A DNA stretch of 39,947 bases from Candidatus Limivicinus sp. (lineage in GTDB: Bacteria > Bacillota > Clostridia > Oscillospirales > Oscillospiraceae). The notes beneath the pieces are model-generated. The model saw only the letters and a program-made list of their open reading frames with translations, was not told where the DNA came from and did no database searches. Location of the stretch: NCBI GenBank assembly GCA_029264685.1, contig JARHZW010000020.1, forward strand, positions 1 to 39,947. Reading direction: 5' to 3'. Positions 32,839-39,947 of the stretch are shown in pieces; the stretch's first letter is position 1; each line of letters starts with the position of its first letter. The position numbers were made by a program, and so were the translations under genes.

Positions 32839-33642
32839 ATGGACAAACGACCTGTGGGAATATTTGACTCCGGTTTAGGAGGGCTCACTGCCGTAAAGGC
32901 TTTGCGAAAGCTTCTTCCCGATGAGGATATTATATATTTTGCCGACAGCGCACGGGTTCCCTACGGGGCCAAATCCCCCGCCCTTCTGCGGCGCATAGCA
33001 AAACAGGATCTGGATCTGCTCTCGTCCTTCGGCGTAAAGGCCATTCTTGCCGCCTGCGGCACGGTGTCAAGCAACACGGCAGATATTATAGAGGCCTATC
33101 CCGTACCGGCTATGGGCGTAATAAACAGCGTAGTGAACCTTATGGCCAAAACTCCGGGCAGCGGCCCGCTGGGCGTTATCGCCACGGAGGCCAGCATAAA
33201 AAGCGGTGTCTACCAGAGAGAGCTGGGCAGCTTGTGTCCCCGCAGGGAGATTATCGCTCTGCCATGCCCCGCCTTTGTGCCGCTTATAGAAAGCGGGCAT
33301 ATCGGGCCTGATGACGCCGAACTGAGAAACGCCGTAAGAGCAGCCTTGCAGCCCATGAAAGACGGTGGAATTCAGGCGCTTTTGCTGGGATGCACTCACT
33401 TCGGCATAATCTCCGAGGCTATAGGGCAGTATCTGGGTGAGGACGTTTCCCTTGTAAGCGCCGCAGACAGTGCCGCCGCAGAGCTGGCCTCTTTTCTTAA
33501 AGAAAATTCCCTTACCGGCGGCGGAGGCAGGCTCCGCTTTTTGACCAGCGGCAGTCCGGAGGAGTTTTCCGCCGTTGCGGCGAAATTTCTCTGTACGGCA
33601 GAATTTCCGGTTCCTGAGCAAGTGCCGGTGATGGAGGTGTGA
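32839..33642 (+). CDS. murI: Glutamate racemase
   Basis: Makes D-glutamate for peptidoglycan. The 267 residues have the N-terminal GIFDSGLGGLTAVKALRKLLP, the ADSARVPYG substrate segment and the two catalytic cysteines in LAACGTVSSNTA and LLGCTHF. The first cysteine is followed by Gly rather than the usual Asn of ACNT, a modest departure. The ATG at 32839 follows AGGAG at 6 bases. It is the first of three plus-strand genes, murI, a YwiB-like gene and argS. Confidence 0.95.
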   Translation: MDKRPVGIFDSGLGGLTAVKALRKLLPDEDIIYFADSARVPYGAKSPALLRRIAKQDLDLLSSFGVKAILAACGTVSSNTADIIEAYPVPAMGVINSVVNLMAKTPGSGPLGVIATEASIKSGVYQRELGSLCPRREIIALPCPAFVPLIESGHIGPDDAELRNAVRAALQPMKDGGIQALLLGCTHFGIISEAIGQYLGEDVSLVSAADSAAAELASFLKENSLTGGGGRLRFLTSGSPEEFSAVAAKFLCTAEFPVPEQVPVMEV

Positions 33643-33648
33643 AAAGAT

Positions 33649-34086
33649 ATGAATAATGTTATAATTCAGATAAAAAGCCTGCAAAACTACGGTTTTGATG
33701 ACGAGGACGGCATTGAATTCACCACCGACGGTCAGTATTTCACCGACGGAGACATGGCCTGTATCAGCTATGAGGAAACTGCCGTCACCGGCATGGAGGG
33801 CACTACAACCAGACTTATGGTTGAAGGCCGGCAGGTGGTTCTGGACAGAACCGGACTTATCCGCAGCAGAATGGTGTTTACACCGGGTGAAAAAAACGCC
33901 TTCCAGTATACCACGCCCTACGGCGTGGCAAATCTGGGCATAGATACAAGGGAAGTAACACAGCACTTTGACGAAAACGGCGGCGAAATGGAGCTTATCT
34001 ATGTTGTAAACATGGAGCACGCCGTTGTTACCAGAAACAAATTTCACATTACAGTAAGGCAGATGGGAGAAAATACAAATGGCTAA
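33649..34086 (+). CDS. DUF1934 (YwiB-like) protein
   Basis: A 145-residue beta-rich protein of the DUF1934/YwiB family, predicted to form a small calycin-like barrel in the cytoplasm. Typical segments are DGIEFTTDGQYF near the start, ISYEETAVTGMEGTTT and YTTPYGVANLGIDTREV. The ribosome-binding site GGAGGTG overlaps the end of murI. Its end overlaps the argS start by eight bases, the same arrangement seen in many Firmicutes. Biochemical function is unknown. Confidence 0.85.
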   Translation: MNNVIIQIKSLQNYGFDDEDGIEFTTDGQYFTDGDMACISYEETAVTGMEGTTTRLMVEGRQVVLDRTGLIRSRMVFTPGEKNAFQYTTPYGVANLGIDTREVTQHFDENGGEMELIYVVNMEHAVVTRNKFHITVRQMGENTNG

Positions 34087-35824
34087 TTTGATAGAGAAAG
34101 CTAAAGAACAGATAAACGAAATACTTTTAAACGCATACGAAAAGGCCGCCGAAGCCGGCATACTTCCTCAGGGTGCAGAGCTGAAGGGCACGGTTGAGAT
34201 ACCCAAGGACACCCAGAACGGAGACTACGCCGCAAACCACGCCATGACAGGCGCCAAGGCTCTCCGCATGGCTCCCCGCAAGATTGCGGAAGCTCTGGCT
34301 GAAAACGCTCAGCTCGACGGCACATGGTTTACATCCATTGAAGTGGCAGGCCCCGGCTTTATAAACTTCCGCCTTTCAGACAAGTGGTATGCCGATGTTA
34401 TGGCCGCCGTTGACAGTGAGGGTATGGATTACGGCAGAATAAATGTTGGTCAGGGCCGCAAGCTTATGGTTGAGTTTGTCTCAGCCAACCCCACAGGCCC
34501 CATGCACATGGGCAACGCCAGAGGCGGTGTGCTTGGTGACGCTCTTGCAAGCGTGCTTGACCGTGCCGGATACAATGTGTGGCGTGAATTTTATGTCAAC
34601 GACGCAGGCAACCAGATAGAGAAATTTGCCTCCTCCATTGACGCCAGATACCGCCAGCTGATTCTGGGTGAGGACAAGGTCGAGTTCCCCGAGGACGGCT
34701 ATCACGGCGACGACATCAAAGACCTTGCAAAGCAGTTTTTTGATACCTACGGAGACGAGTACATGGAAAAGACCGTGGAGGAGCGCCATCAGGCCATGTC
34801 CCGCTTCGGTCTGGACAGAAACATTCCTAAAATGCAGTCTGACCTGCGCCGCTACGGTATCGAATACGACAAGTGGTTTTTCGAGTCCACTCTCCACGAG
34901 AGCGGCTATGTTAAGGAGACCGTTGAGCTTCTCACGGAAAAAGGCTTCACCTACGAAAAGGACGGTGCCCTCTGGCTCAAGACCTCCGAAATACTGAAAG
35001 AGCAGCTTTTAGTCTCCGGCAAAAAGGAAGAGGAGATTGAAAAGCTTGAGCTTAAAGATGACGTTCTCCGCCGTGCAAACGGTTTCTACACCTACTTTGC
35101 AGCCGATATTGCCTACCACCGCAACAAGCTTGAGAAGCGTGGCTTTGACAAGGTTATAAACGTCTGGGGTGCCGACCATCACGGTCATGTGGCAAGACTT
35201 AAAGGCGCACTGGATGCTCTGGGTCTCAACGGTGAGGAAAGACTGGACATCGTTTTAATGCAGCTTGTAAAACTGACCAGAAACGGAGAAGTGGTCCGTA
35301 TGTCCAAGCGCACCGGCAAGGCAATCTCCCTCACCGATCTGCTGGATGAGATTCCCGTAGATGCCGCCAGATATTTCTTCAACTCCCGCCCCGAAAGCCC
35401 TGTGGAGTTTGACCTTGAGCTTGCCATCCGTCAGGACAGCGAAAACCCCGTATATTACGTTCAGTATGCTCACGCCAGAATATGCACCATGCTTGCGGCT
35501 CTTGCGGAAGAGGGTCATCCCCTGCCTGAATTTTCCGGTGTTGACCTTTCTCTTCTCTCCACCGATGCGGAGAAGGAGCTTATAAAGCAGCTTGCTGCTC
35601 TGCCCGAGGAAATCCGCCTTGCCGCAAGAGACTATGACCCCAGCCGCATAAACAAGTATGTAACCGAGCTTGCAGCCCGCTTCCACAAGTTCTACACTGC
35701 CTGCCGCATAAAGGGCGCAGAAGAAGGGGTTCTGGAAGCAAGACTTACCCTGTGCGAGTGCGTAAGAAAGGTTCTGGAGCTTTCCCTTAACATCATCGGC
35801 GTTTCCGCTCCCGAAAAGATGTAA
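34079..35824 (+). CDS. argS: Arginyl-tRNA synthetase
   Basis: Class I enzyme that charges tRNA-Arg. The 581 residues have an N-terminal additional domain, the HIGH-like motif HMGNARGG near residue 141, the KMSKS-like loop RMSKRTGKAISL, and the C-terminal DALR anticodon-binding domain (YVQYAHARICTML). All are normal for the family. Translation is coupled to the upstream DUF1934 gene by an eight-base overlap. It is followed by a bidirectional terminator. Confidence 0.98.
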   Translation: MANLIEKAKEQINEILLNAYEKAAEAGILPQGAELKGTVEIPKDTQNGDYAANHAMTGAKALRMAPRKIAEALAENAQLDGTWFTSIEVAGPGFINFRLSDKWYADVMAAVDSEGMDYGRINVGQGRKLMVEFVSANPTGPMHMGNARGGVLGDALASVLDRAGYNVWREFYVNDAGNQIEKFASSIDARYRQLILGEDKVEFPEDGYHGDDIKDLAKQFFDTYGDEYMEKTVEERHQAMSRFGLDRNIPKMQSDLRRYGIEYDKWFFESTLHESGYVKETVELLTEKGFTYEKDGALWLKTSEILKEQLLVSGKKEEEIEKLELKDDVLRRANGFYTYFAADIAYHRNKLEKRGFDKVINVWGADHHGHVARLKGALDALGLNGEERLDIVLMQLVKLTRNGEVVRMSKRTGKAISLTDLLDEIPVDAARYFFNSRPESPVEFDLELAIRQDSENPVYYVQYAHARICTMLAALAEEGHPLPEFSGVDLSLLSTDAEKELIKQLAALPEEIRLAARDYDPSRINKYVTELAARFHKFYTACRIKGAEEGVLEARLTLCECVRKVLELSLNIIGVSAPEKM

Positions 35825-35846
35825 TCAACCTGAAAATGTTCATATA

Positions 35847-35884
35847 AAACAAAACACAGCCCGTTTTGGGCTGTGTTTTGTTTT
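35847..35884. terminator. Bidirectional terminator after argS
   Basis: A long inverted repeat with a GC core (CACAGCCC/GGGCTGTG) within AAAACAAAA/TTTTGTTTT arms and a 5-base loop, shared with the convergent gene at 35887. Confidence 0.93.
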
Positions 35885-35886
35885 AT

Positions 35887-36807
35887 TTATATGCTCTCAC
35901 TATAGCGTTTATTTGCCTTTGATTTTGTATGCTGTTTTCCCGATACAAACGCCGCTTTGTATTCTTCTCTGACTTCTGCCCCGTCATTTTTCAGCAGATA
36001 CAGCATTTTATCATGGGGATTTTCAATTTCAGGCATAATTTCATTGTATTTCCGCCGAATTTCTTCACAGGGGCGTACAGGAAAATGGCCCCCTGCTATG
36101 TGATCCAGCAGAGCCTGCATTTCGTCTGCTCGCTGATTTACCAGCGGAATGTCTGTTGACCGTGTCTTAAAACGCTCCCCGTTAAGGTATACAATCTCAA
36201 TACTGTATGATCTTCTGTCCGGTGATACGCCGTAGTAAACTCCCATTCTGAGTGCAAGCCTTCTGGAAATCAGCAGACCTTCTATGACAGCCCAGTTCTC
36301 ACTGAGCAAAACAGGGATATATTTCTGCAATTCCTCATCTTTGAACTGAACCGCCTCAAATTTTTCTCCTATGAGAAGACTTTGAATTTCTTTTTTAGAC
36401 AGCACTTTGTTTAAAACAGGCACACAGCGGTACGGAGTTTTGATGTACCGCCACGCCTTTCCCGCCGTAAGAGCTGCAACGGCCGCAAAAAGCAGAGTCG
36501 CAAGCAAAAAGTCGGTTTCCCATTCTTTAAAATATGCGGCAGTACCCATAATTGCAATGGAAAAGCAGGCCAGCCACAGCAGACCGATCAGCGCCTTTTT
36601 CAGTGGGAAAAAGCGCATCCATTCCAGCTGACACAGTCTCTTTTTCACGCTCTCTTCCCTGTTATATTCCAAATCCGAAGCATGGAAAGCAAGCTTTTTT
36701 GTAATTGTTCTGTCGATCACCCCCGGAATATTCGCCAGTGCAAACATAGCGGCTATAAACAGCGCCGCAATGGCCAGAGCGCCAAACATAGGCCAAGGAT
36801 TTCTCAT
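35887..36807 (-). CDS. Hypothetical membrane protein, shares N-terminus with 36905-37627
   Basis: Unrecognised 306-residue protein. TM1 is at about 7-26 and two more hydrophobic segments lie at about 73-96 and 101-117. A soluble C-terminal half (about 120-306) follows with beta-like YSIEIVYLNGERF and Arg/Lys-rich ends. GGAGGG precedes the ATG by five bases. Its first nine residues (MRNPWPMFG) and about 50 bases upstream are duplicated in front of the next gene, but the rest of the two proteins shows no evident similarity. Probably a membrane-anchored protein with a cytoplasmic domain; function unknown. Confidence 0.75.
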   Translation of the reverse strand: MRNPWPMFGALAIAALFIAAMFALANIPGVIDRTITKKLAFHASDLEYNREESVKKRLCQLEWMRFFPLKKALIGLLWLACFSIAIMGTAAYFKEWETDFLLATLLFAAVAALTAGKAWRYIKTPYRCVPVLNKVLSKKEIQSLLIGEKFEAVQFKDEELQKYIPVLLSENWAVIEGLLISRRLALRMGVYYGVSPDRRSYSIEIVYLNGERFKTRSTDIPLVNQRADEMQALLDHIAGGHFPVRPCEEIRRKYNEIMPEIENPHDKMLYLLKNDGAEVREEYKAAFVSGKQHTKSKANKRYSESI

Positions 36808-36860
36808 ATTAACCCTCCGAATTTAATTTGCAGCGCCCGTTTATACACAACAGGTCTGTA
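36771..36860 (-). repeat. Duplicated 5' cassette, copy 1
   Basis: About 90 bases covering the leader, ribosome-binding site and first ~12 codons of the 306-residue gene match 37591-37680 with about seven differences, at a spacing of 820 bases. Confidence 0.9.
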
Positions 36861-36904
36861 TACTCTAAAACCGTCATATAAGCTGAGCATCCCCTTTACC
36901 CGTT

Positions 36905-37627
36905 TCAGCGGGTTTTTTCTTTTACTGCCCGAACTATCCATATTATCAGCCACCCAAGCACTACAGGCAGTGAAAATAATGACGCCACAACGGCGCCCGC
37001 TCCCAGCTCCTTAATTGCACCATCAGACCTCACGGCAAAGCACAATATGCCGCCTGCCAGCAGAAAAAAGGAAAACGACAGCCAGAGAAGAAATGCCTTT
37101 CTGCTCTCTTTTGCATCTGCCGGTCCGCCGCAGCTTTCTACTTTCTTTCCCAAATTCGCTTTAAGGCTGTCGCTTAACTGCCTATGCTCCTCAGCCAGCT
37201 GTTCATCCCCGATTTTTTCCGCATATTCCGTCATAACAAGGTGGTAATTCATTTTCTCCACAGCCGTTTTTGCACAGGCTTTCAGTTCCTCCGTCACTCG
37301 TCTTGCCTCTTCAAACCGTCCCTGCTCCATAAGCAGGCTGAAGCGGTTGATCTTCATAACGCTCCGTGAATTCTTTGTAATAGCCCACCTCTGCCATTTA
37401 TCAAGACCTATTTTCAGCTTTTCGGCGTCATGGTCCTCTTTATACTCCTGAATGTACGGGTTGATTTTACCGGCAATCCAATCATCATACTTCATCGGCA
37501 GTATTATCCACGCCGCAAGAACTACAATCACAAACAATACCAGCCCCCACACAGTGGACGGTGAGAATGACATGCAAAGAAAAGCCGTAACGGCCAGAAC
37601 GCCAAACATAGGCCAGGGATTTCTCAT
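36905..37627 (-). CDS. Hypothetical membrane protein with TPR-like middle
   Basis: Unrecognised 240-residue protein. Two hydrophobic segments lie at about 8-22 and 27-46. A helical middle (about 80-160) resembles tetratricopeptide repeats (LMEQGRFEEARRVTEELKA, then a second helix pair). Two more membrane segments occur at about 170-192 and 203-232. The ribosome-binding site GGAGGG is five bases before the ATG. It begins MRNPWPMFG like its downstream neighbour and shares the same leader, so the pair arose by duplication of a 5' end joined to different bodies or by strong divergence. Function unknown. Confidence 0.75.
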   Translation of the reverse strand: MRNPWPMFGVLAVTAFLCMSFSPSTVWGLVLFVIVVLAAWIILPMKYDDWIAGKINPYIQEYKEDHDAEKLKIGLDKWQRWAITKNSRSVMKINRFSLLMEQGRFEEARRVTEELKACAKTAVEKMNYHLVMTEYAEKIGDEQLAEEHRQLSDSLKANLGKKVESCGGPADAKESRKAFLLWLSFSFFLLAGGILCFAVRSDGAIKELGAGAVVASLFSLPVVLGWLIIWIVRAVKEKTR

Positions 37628-37680
37628 ATTAACCCTCCGTATTTAATTTGCAGCGCCCGTTTATACGCAGCAGGTCTGCA
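37591..37680 (-). repeat. Duplicated 5' cassette, copy 2
   Basis: Second copy of the 90-base leader-plus-start cassette described at 36771-36860. Confidence 0.9.
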
Positions 37681-37795
37681 ACTTTTATTTGATAGCTTAT
37701 GATACCATTCCCACCTGATTTTGTACACCGATTTTTGATACAGTTCCTTACTGTACTTTACGGCAGCCGCCCACTGCTGCATCGTTCCTTATTAA

Positions 37796-37835
37796 AAAAT
37801 ATCCGGCTGTCAGCAGACAGTCGGATATTTTCACC
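37796..37835 (-). terminator. Terminator of the pncB-aminotransferase operon
   Basis: Stem ATATCCG and CTGTC with their complements (one mismatch), 4-base loop, then TTTTTTAA on the minus strand, 16 bases after the aminotransferase stop. Confidence 0.88.
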
Positions 37836-37850
37836 TGTATGATCAACTTT

Positions 37851-39032
37851 TTATAAGCCGTATTCCTCCGCCAATGCCTTAAAAGCAGGCATAGAGCGGC
37901 GGATCATATCTGCTGACACGCAGTAAGCCACTCTTACATAGCCCTCCACGCCGAAGTCATCACTGGGCACAAGAAGCAGCTCGTACTTCTTGGCTCTTTC
38001 CGCAAAAGCCTTTGCATCCTTTTCGGGGCTCTTCACAAACAGATAGAATGCACCGTCCGGATATACACACTCAAAGCCCAAATCTTTAAGGCCGTTATAC
38101 AGCAGTTCACGGTTTCCTTTATATACGGAAATGTCAGAAGTGTTTCCTATACACTTTTCGATAACTCTCTGCATAAGACTGGGAGCATTTACATAGCCGC
38201 AGGCTCTGGCCACACCGCAAATCGAGGCGAAAAGCTCCTCCCGCTCCGCCATTTGGGAGCTTAACGCCAGATAGCCTATACGCTCACCTGGCAGGGAGAG
38301 AGACTTGGAGAAAGAGTAGCACATAACAGTGTTATGGTAGTAGTCAAAAACGCAGGGCACGGTTTGTCCGTCATATACAAGCTCCCTGTAGGGTTCATCC
38401 GAGAGAAGGAAAATACTGTGGCCGTACTTCTGCTCTGCCCGTGCCATAATGTCCCCCAGCTTTTGAAGCGTTTCCGCCGTCAGCACTACCCCTGAGGGGT
38501 TGTTGGGAGTATTCACTATGACGGCCTTGGTTTTTTCCGTTATTGCCCTTTCAAATTCCTCAAGGTCAGGCTGAAGGGCTTCGTCCGGCTTTACGCACAC
38601 CAGCTTCCCTCCTGCTCCCTCTGTAAATACCCTGTATTCAGGGAAAAAGGGTGCAAAAGCTATGACCTCTTCATCGGGCATAAGCATTGCCCTAAGGGAA
38701 ATAACCAGTCCCGAGGCAGCGCCGCAGCACACATAGACATAGTCCGGCGAAATCTCAACGCCGCTCTTTTTGTTCAGGTCCTCCGCAATGGCCTTTCTGA
38801 GGGAGGGGAGACCAGTGGCAGGAGTATAGCCGTGAAGAGCGCAGCTGTCCGTATTGAGCAGCTCCCTTATGCTTTCGTTTACGCAGGCAGGCGCAGGCAC
38901 ACTGGGGTTTCCTATACTGAAATCAAAAACCCTGTCCTCACCTATCTGTGCCTTTCTGGCAGTTCCATAGGCCGCAAGCTCTCTTATGCAGCTTTTGCTG
39001 CGGCCCCACGCAAGAGTTTTTTCAGGAAACAT
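37851..39032 (-). CDS. Class I/II pyridoxal-phosphate aminotransferase
   Basis: Cytoplasmic PLP enzyme of the aspartate-aminotransferase fold, 393 residues. It has FDFSIGNPSVPAP near the start, VNTPNNPSGVVL, the cofactor Asp in LLSDEPYRELVYDG and the Schiff-base lysine in SFSKSLSLPGERIGYL. The conserved Arg is in GYVRVAYC. It starts 18 bases after pncB with AAGGAG upstream and ends at a terminator. Aspartate or aromatic amino acids are the likely substrates, but the subgroup cannot be fixed from sequence. Confidence 0.93.
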   Translation of the reverse strand: MFPEKTLAWGRSKSCIRELAAYGTARKAQIGEDRVFDFSIGNPSVPAPACVNESIRELLNTDSCALHGYTPATGLPSLRKAIAEDLNKKSGVEISPDYVYVCCGAASGLVISLRAMLMPDEEVIAFAPFFPEYRVFTEGAGGKLVCVKPDEALQPDLEEFERAITEKTKAVIVNTPNNPSGVVLTAETLQKLGDIMARAEQKYGHSIFLLSDEPYRELVYDGQTVPCVFDYYHNTVMCYSFSKSLSLPGERIGYLALSSQMAEREELFASICGVARACGYVNAPSLMQRVIEKCIGNTSDISVYKGNRELLYNGLKDLGFECVYPDGAFYLFVKSPEKDAKAFAERAKKYELLLVPSDDFGVEGYVRVAYCVSADMIRRSMPAFKALAEEYGL

Positions 39033-39050
39033 GACTTTGCATCTCCTTAT

Positions 39051-39947
39051 TTAAAATTTATTCTCGCCTGTGCTTTCGGCATTTCTTCCGAAATCCTCCA
39101 GCATATTGTCCTTCAGTTCCATAAGTCCGGGGGAAAGGTCAACATAGTATTCGTGGGGATAGTCAAAGCGCTTGACCTCCGGCCAGAGAGTGCTGACCTG
39201 ATAGGCGCAGTTGCGCTTGATATCTTCAAGCTCCGGCAGATTATAAACAAGCTGTCCGTTTTTAAACACCGGCTTCAGCAGCTCCACGGCCTTAAAGTTT
39301 TCCATGAGCTTGCTCTTCCATCTGGCGTCCGGATCGCATATCTCCAAAGGCTTGCTGTCGTCCACCTCTTCGTCTCTCAGGCAGATATAATCCGCCTCTG
39401 CCATGCCGGTGTCCCGATTATAGAAGCGGTATACCTTTTTAAAGCCCGGATTTGTGATTTTACCTACATTTTCGCTTACTTTTATCTTGGGGATAATGTT
39501 CCCCTCTTCGTCCTCAATGGCGCAGAGCTTATACACGCCGCCGAAAACGGGAGAGCTTTTTGAAGTAATCAGCCGCTCGCCTACTCCGAGAGAGTCGATC
39601 TTTGCCCCCTGACGGAGAAGCTCGGTTATGAGCCGCTCATCAAGAGAGTTTGAAACGGTAATGGTGCACTGGGTCCAGCCCGCCTCATCCAGCATTGCCC
39701 TGACTCTGCCCGTAAGGAAGGCCAGATCTCCGGAATCTATGCGAATACCGCATTTTTCTATCCCCATAGGTTTCAGCACATCGTTAAATGCCCGTATTGC
39801 GTTAGGAATACCGGATTTCAAAACATTATAGGTATCTACAAGCAGCACCGCATTGGTAGGATAGGTTTTGCAATAGCTTACAAAAGCGTCATACTCACTG
39901 GGGAACATCTGCACCCATGAGTGAGCCATGGTGCCGATAGCCTTGAC
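39051..39947 (-). CDS. pncB: Nicotinate phosphoribosyltransferase, 3' part
   Basis: C-terminal part of the NAD-salvage enzyme that joins nicotinate to phosphoribosyl pyrophosphate. The reading frame continues off the right edge, and the residues before the first Met are VKAIGT, completing the family motif GTMAHSWVQMFPSEYDAF. LLVDTYNVLKSGIPNAI, IRIDSGDLAFL and GVGERLITSKSSPVFGGVYKL follow, as in the active-site region. At least 298 residues are present of the usual 480 or so. The promoter lies outside. It is co-transcribed with the aminotransferase downstream. Confidence 0.96.
   Translation of the reverse strand, partial: VKAIGTMAHSWVQMFPSEYDAFVSYCKTYPTNAVLLVDTYNVLKSGIPNAIRAFNDVLKPMGIEKCGIRIDSGDLAFLTGRVRAMLDEAGWTQCTITVSNSLDERLITELLRQGAKIDSLGVGERLITSKSSPVFGGVYKLCAIEDEEGNIIPKIKVSENVGKITNPGFKKVYRFYNRDTGMAEADYICLRDEEVDDSKPLEICDPDARWKSKLMENFKAVELLKPVFKNGQLVYNLPELEDIKRNCAYQVSTLWPEVKRFDYPHEYYVDLSPGLMELKDNMLEDFGRNAESTGENKF

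Noticed and set aside
33067-34161. A 364-codon minus-strand frame opposite murI, the DUF1934 gene and argS
   Set aside because: It crosses three well-supported plus-strand genes and has no recognisable domain.
1-39947. tRNA or rRNA genes, phage or transposon genes
   Set aside because: No cloverleaf-like segment, rRNA core sequence, transposase or integrase was recognised on either strand.

Overview
The window looks like chromosome of a Gram-positive anaerobe of class Clostridia, probably a gut Eubacteriales/Oscillospiraceae-type organism. This is inferred from gene content: separate rplM-rpsI, rpsO/pnp and rpsF-ssb-rpsR units, a UPF0291 (YnzC) protein, a YwiB-like gene overlapping argS, a zinc-ribbon type S18, and lipoprotein-anchored family-5 solute-binding proteins with Ala/Pro/Asp linkers. 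No phage, insertion sequence, CRISPR array, rRNA or tRNA was seen. Nearly all sequence is coding and most genes are on the minus strand.

Layout. 1-4920: translation and RNA genes (rpsI, rplM, a TtcA-like PP-loop tRNA thiolase, pnp, rpsO). They have recognisable promoters and candidate autoregulatory leaders, and the left edge holds a 150-bp tandem duplication of the rpsI 3' end plus terminator. 5010-12025: a catabolic operon, read right to left as ridA, cyuA-like cysteine desulfidase, YtcJ-type amidohydrolase, DUF3311 small subunit, sodium:solute symporter and M20 amidohydrolase. It is divergent from a YheO/DauR-like regulator, with a palindrome between the two promoters. 12086-26893: two complete oligopeptide/dipeptide ABC importers back to back. 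27202-35824: housekeeping genes (typA, ynzC, an inositol-phosphatase-family gene, rpsF-ssb-rpsR, greA, murI, ywiB-like, argS). 35887-37627: two unrelated membrane proteins that share a duplicated 5' cassette. 37851-39947: an aminotransferase and the 3' part of nicotinate phosphoribosyltransferase.

The most unusual part is the second peptide importer (18454-26893). Its OppC-type permease carries about seven RCC1-like repeats, a predicted beta-propeller, in the extracytoplasmic loop after TM1. Its OppF-type ATPase carries a ~187-residue, largely coiled-coil-like insertion between Walker A and the Q-loop. Its 771-residue binding protein appears to carry at its N-terminus a segment that ordinary family members, including the neighbouring one in this window, have at the C-terminus. 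A small membrane protein ends the operon. The first importer (12086-18048) has ordinary-sized subunits and serves as an internal control. Together these suggest a peptide importer with added recognition or control modules, apparently not a standard Opp system.

Starts were chosen from ribosome-binding sites and promoter positions. Function is by family recognition only; no database search was possible.
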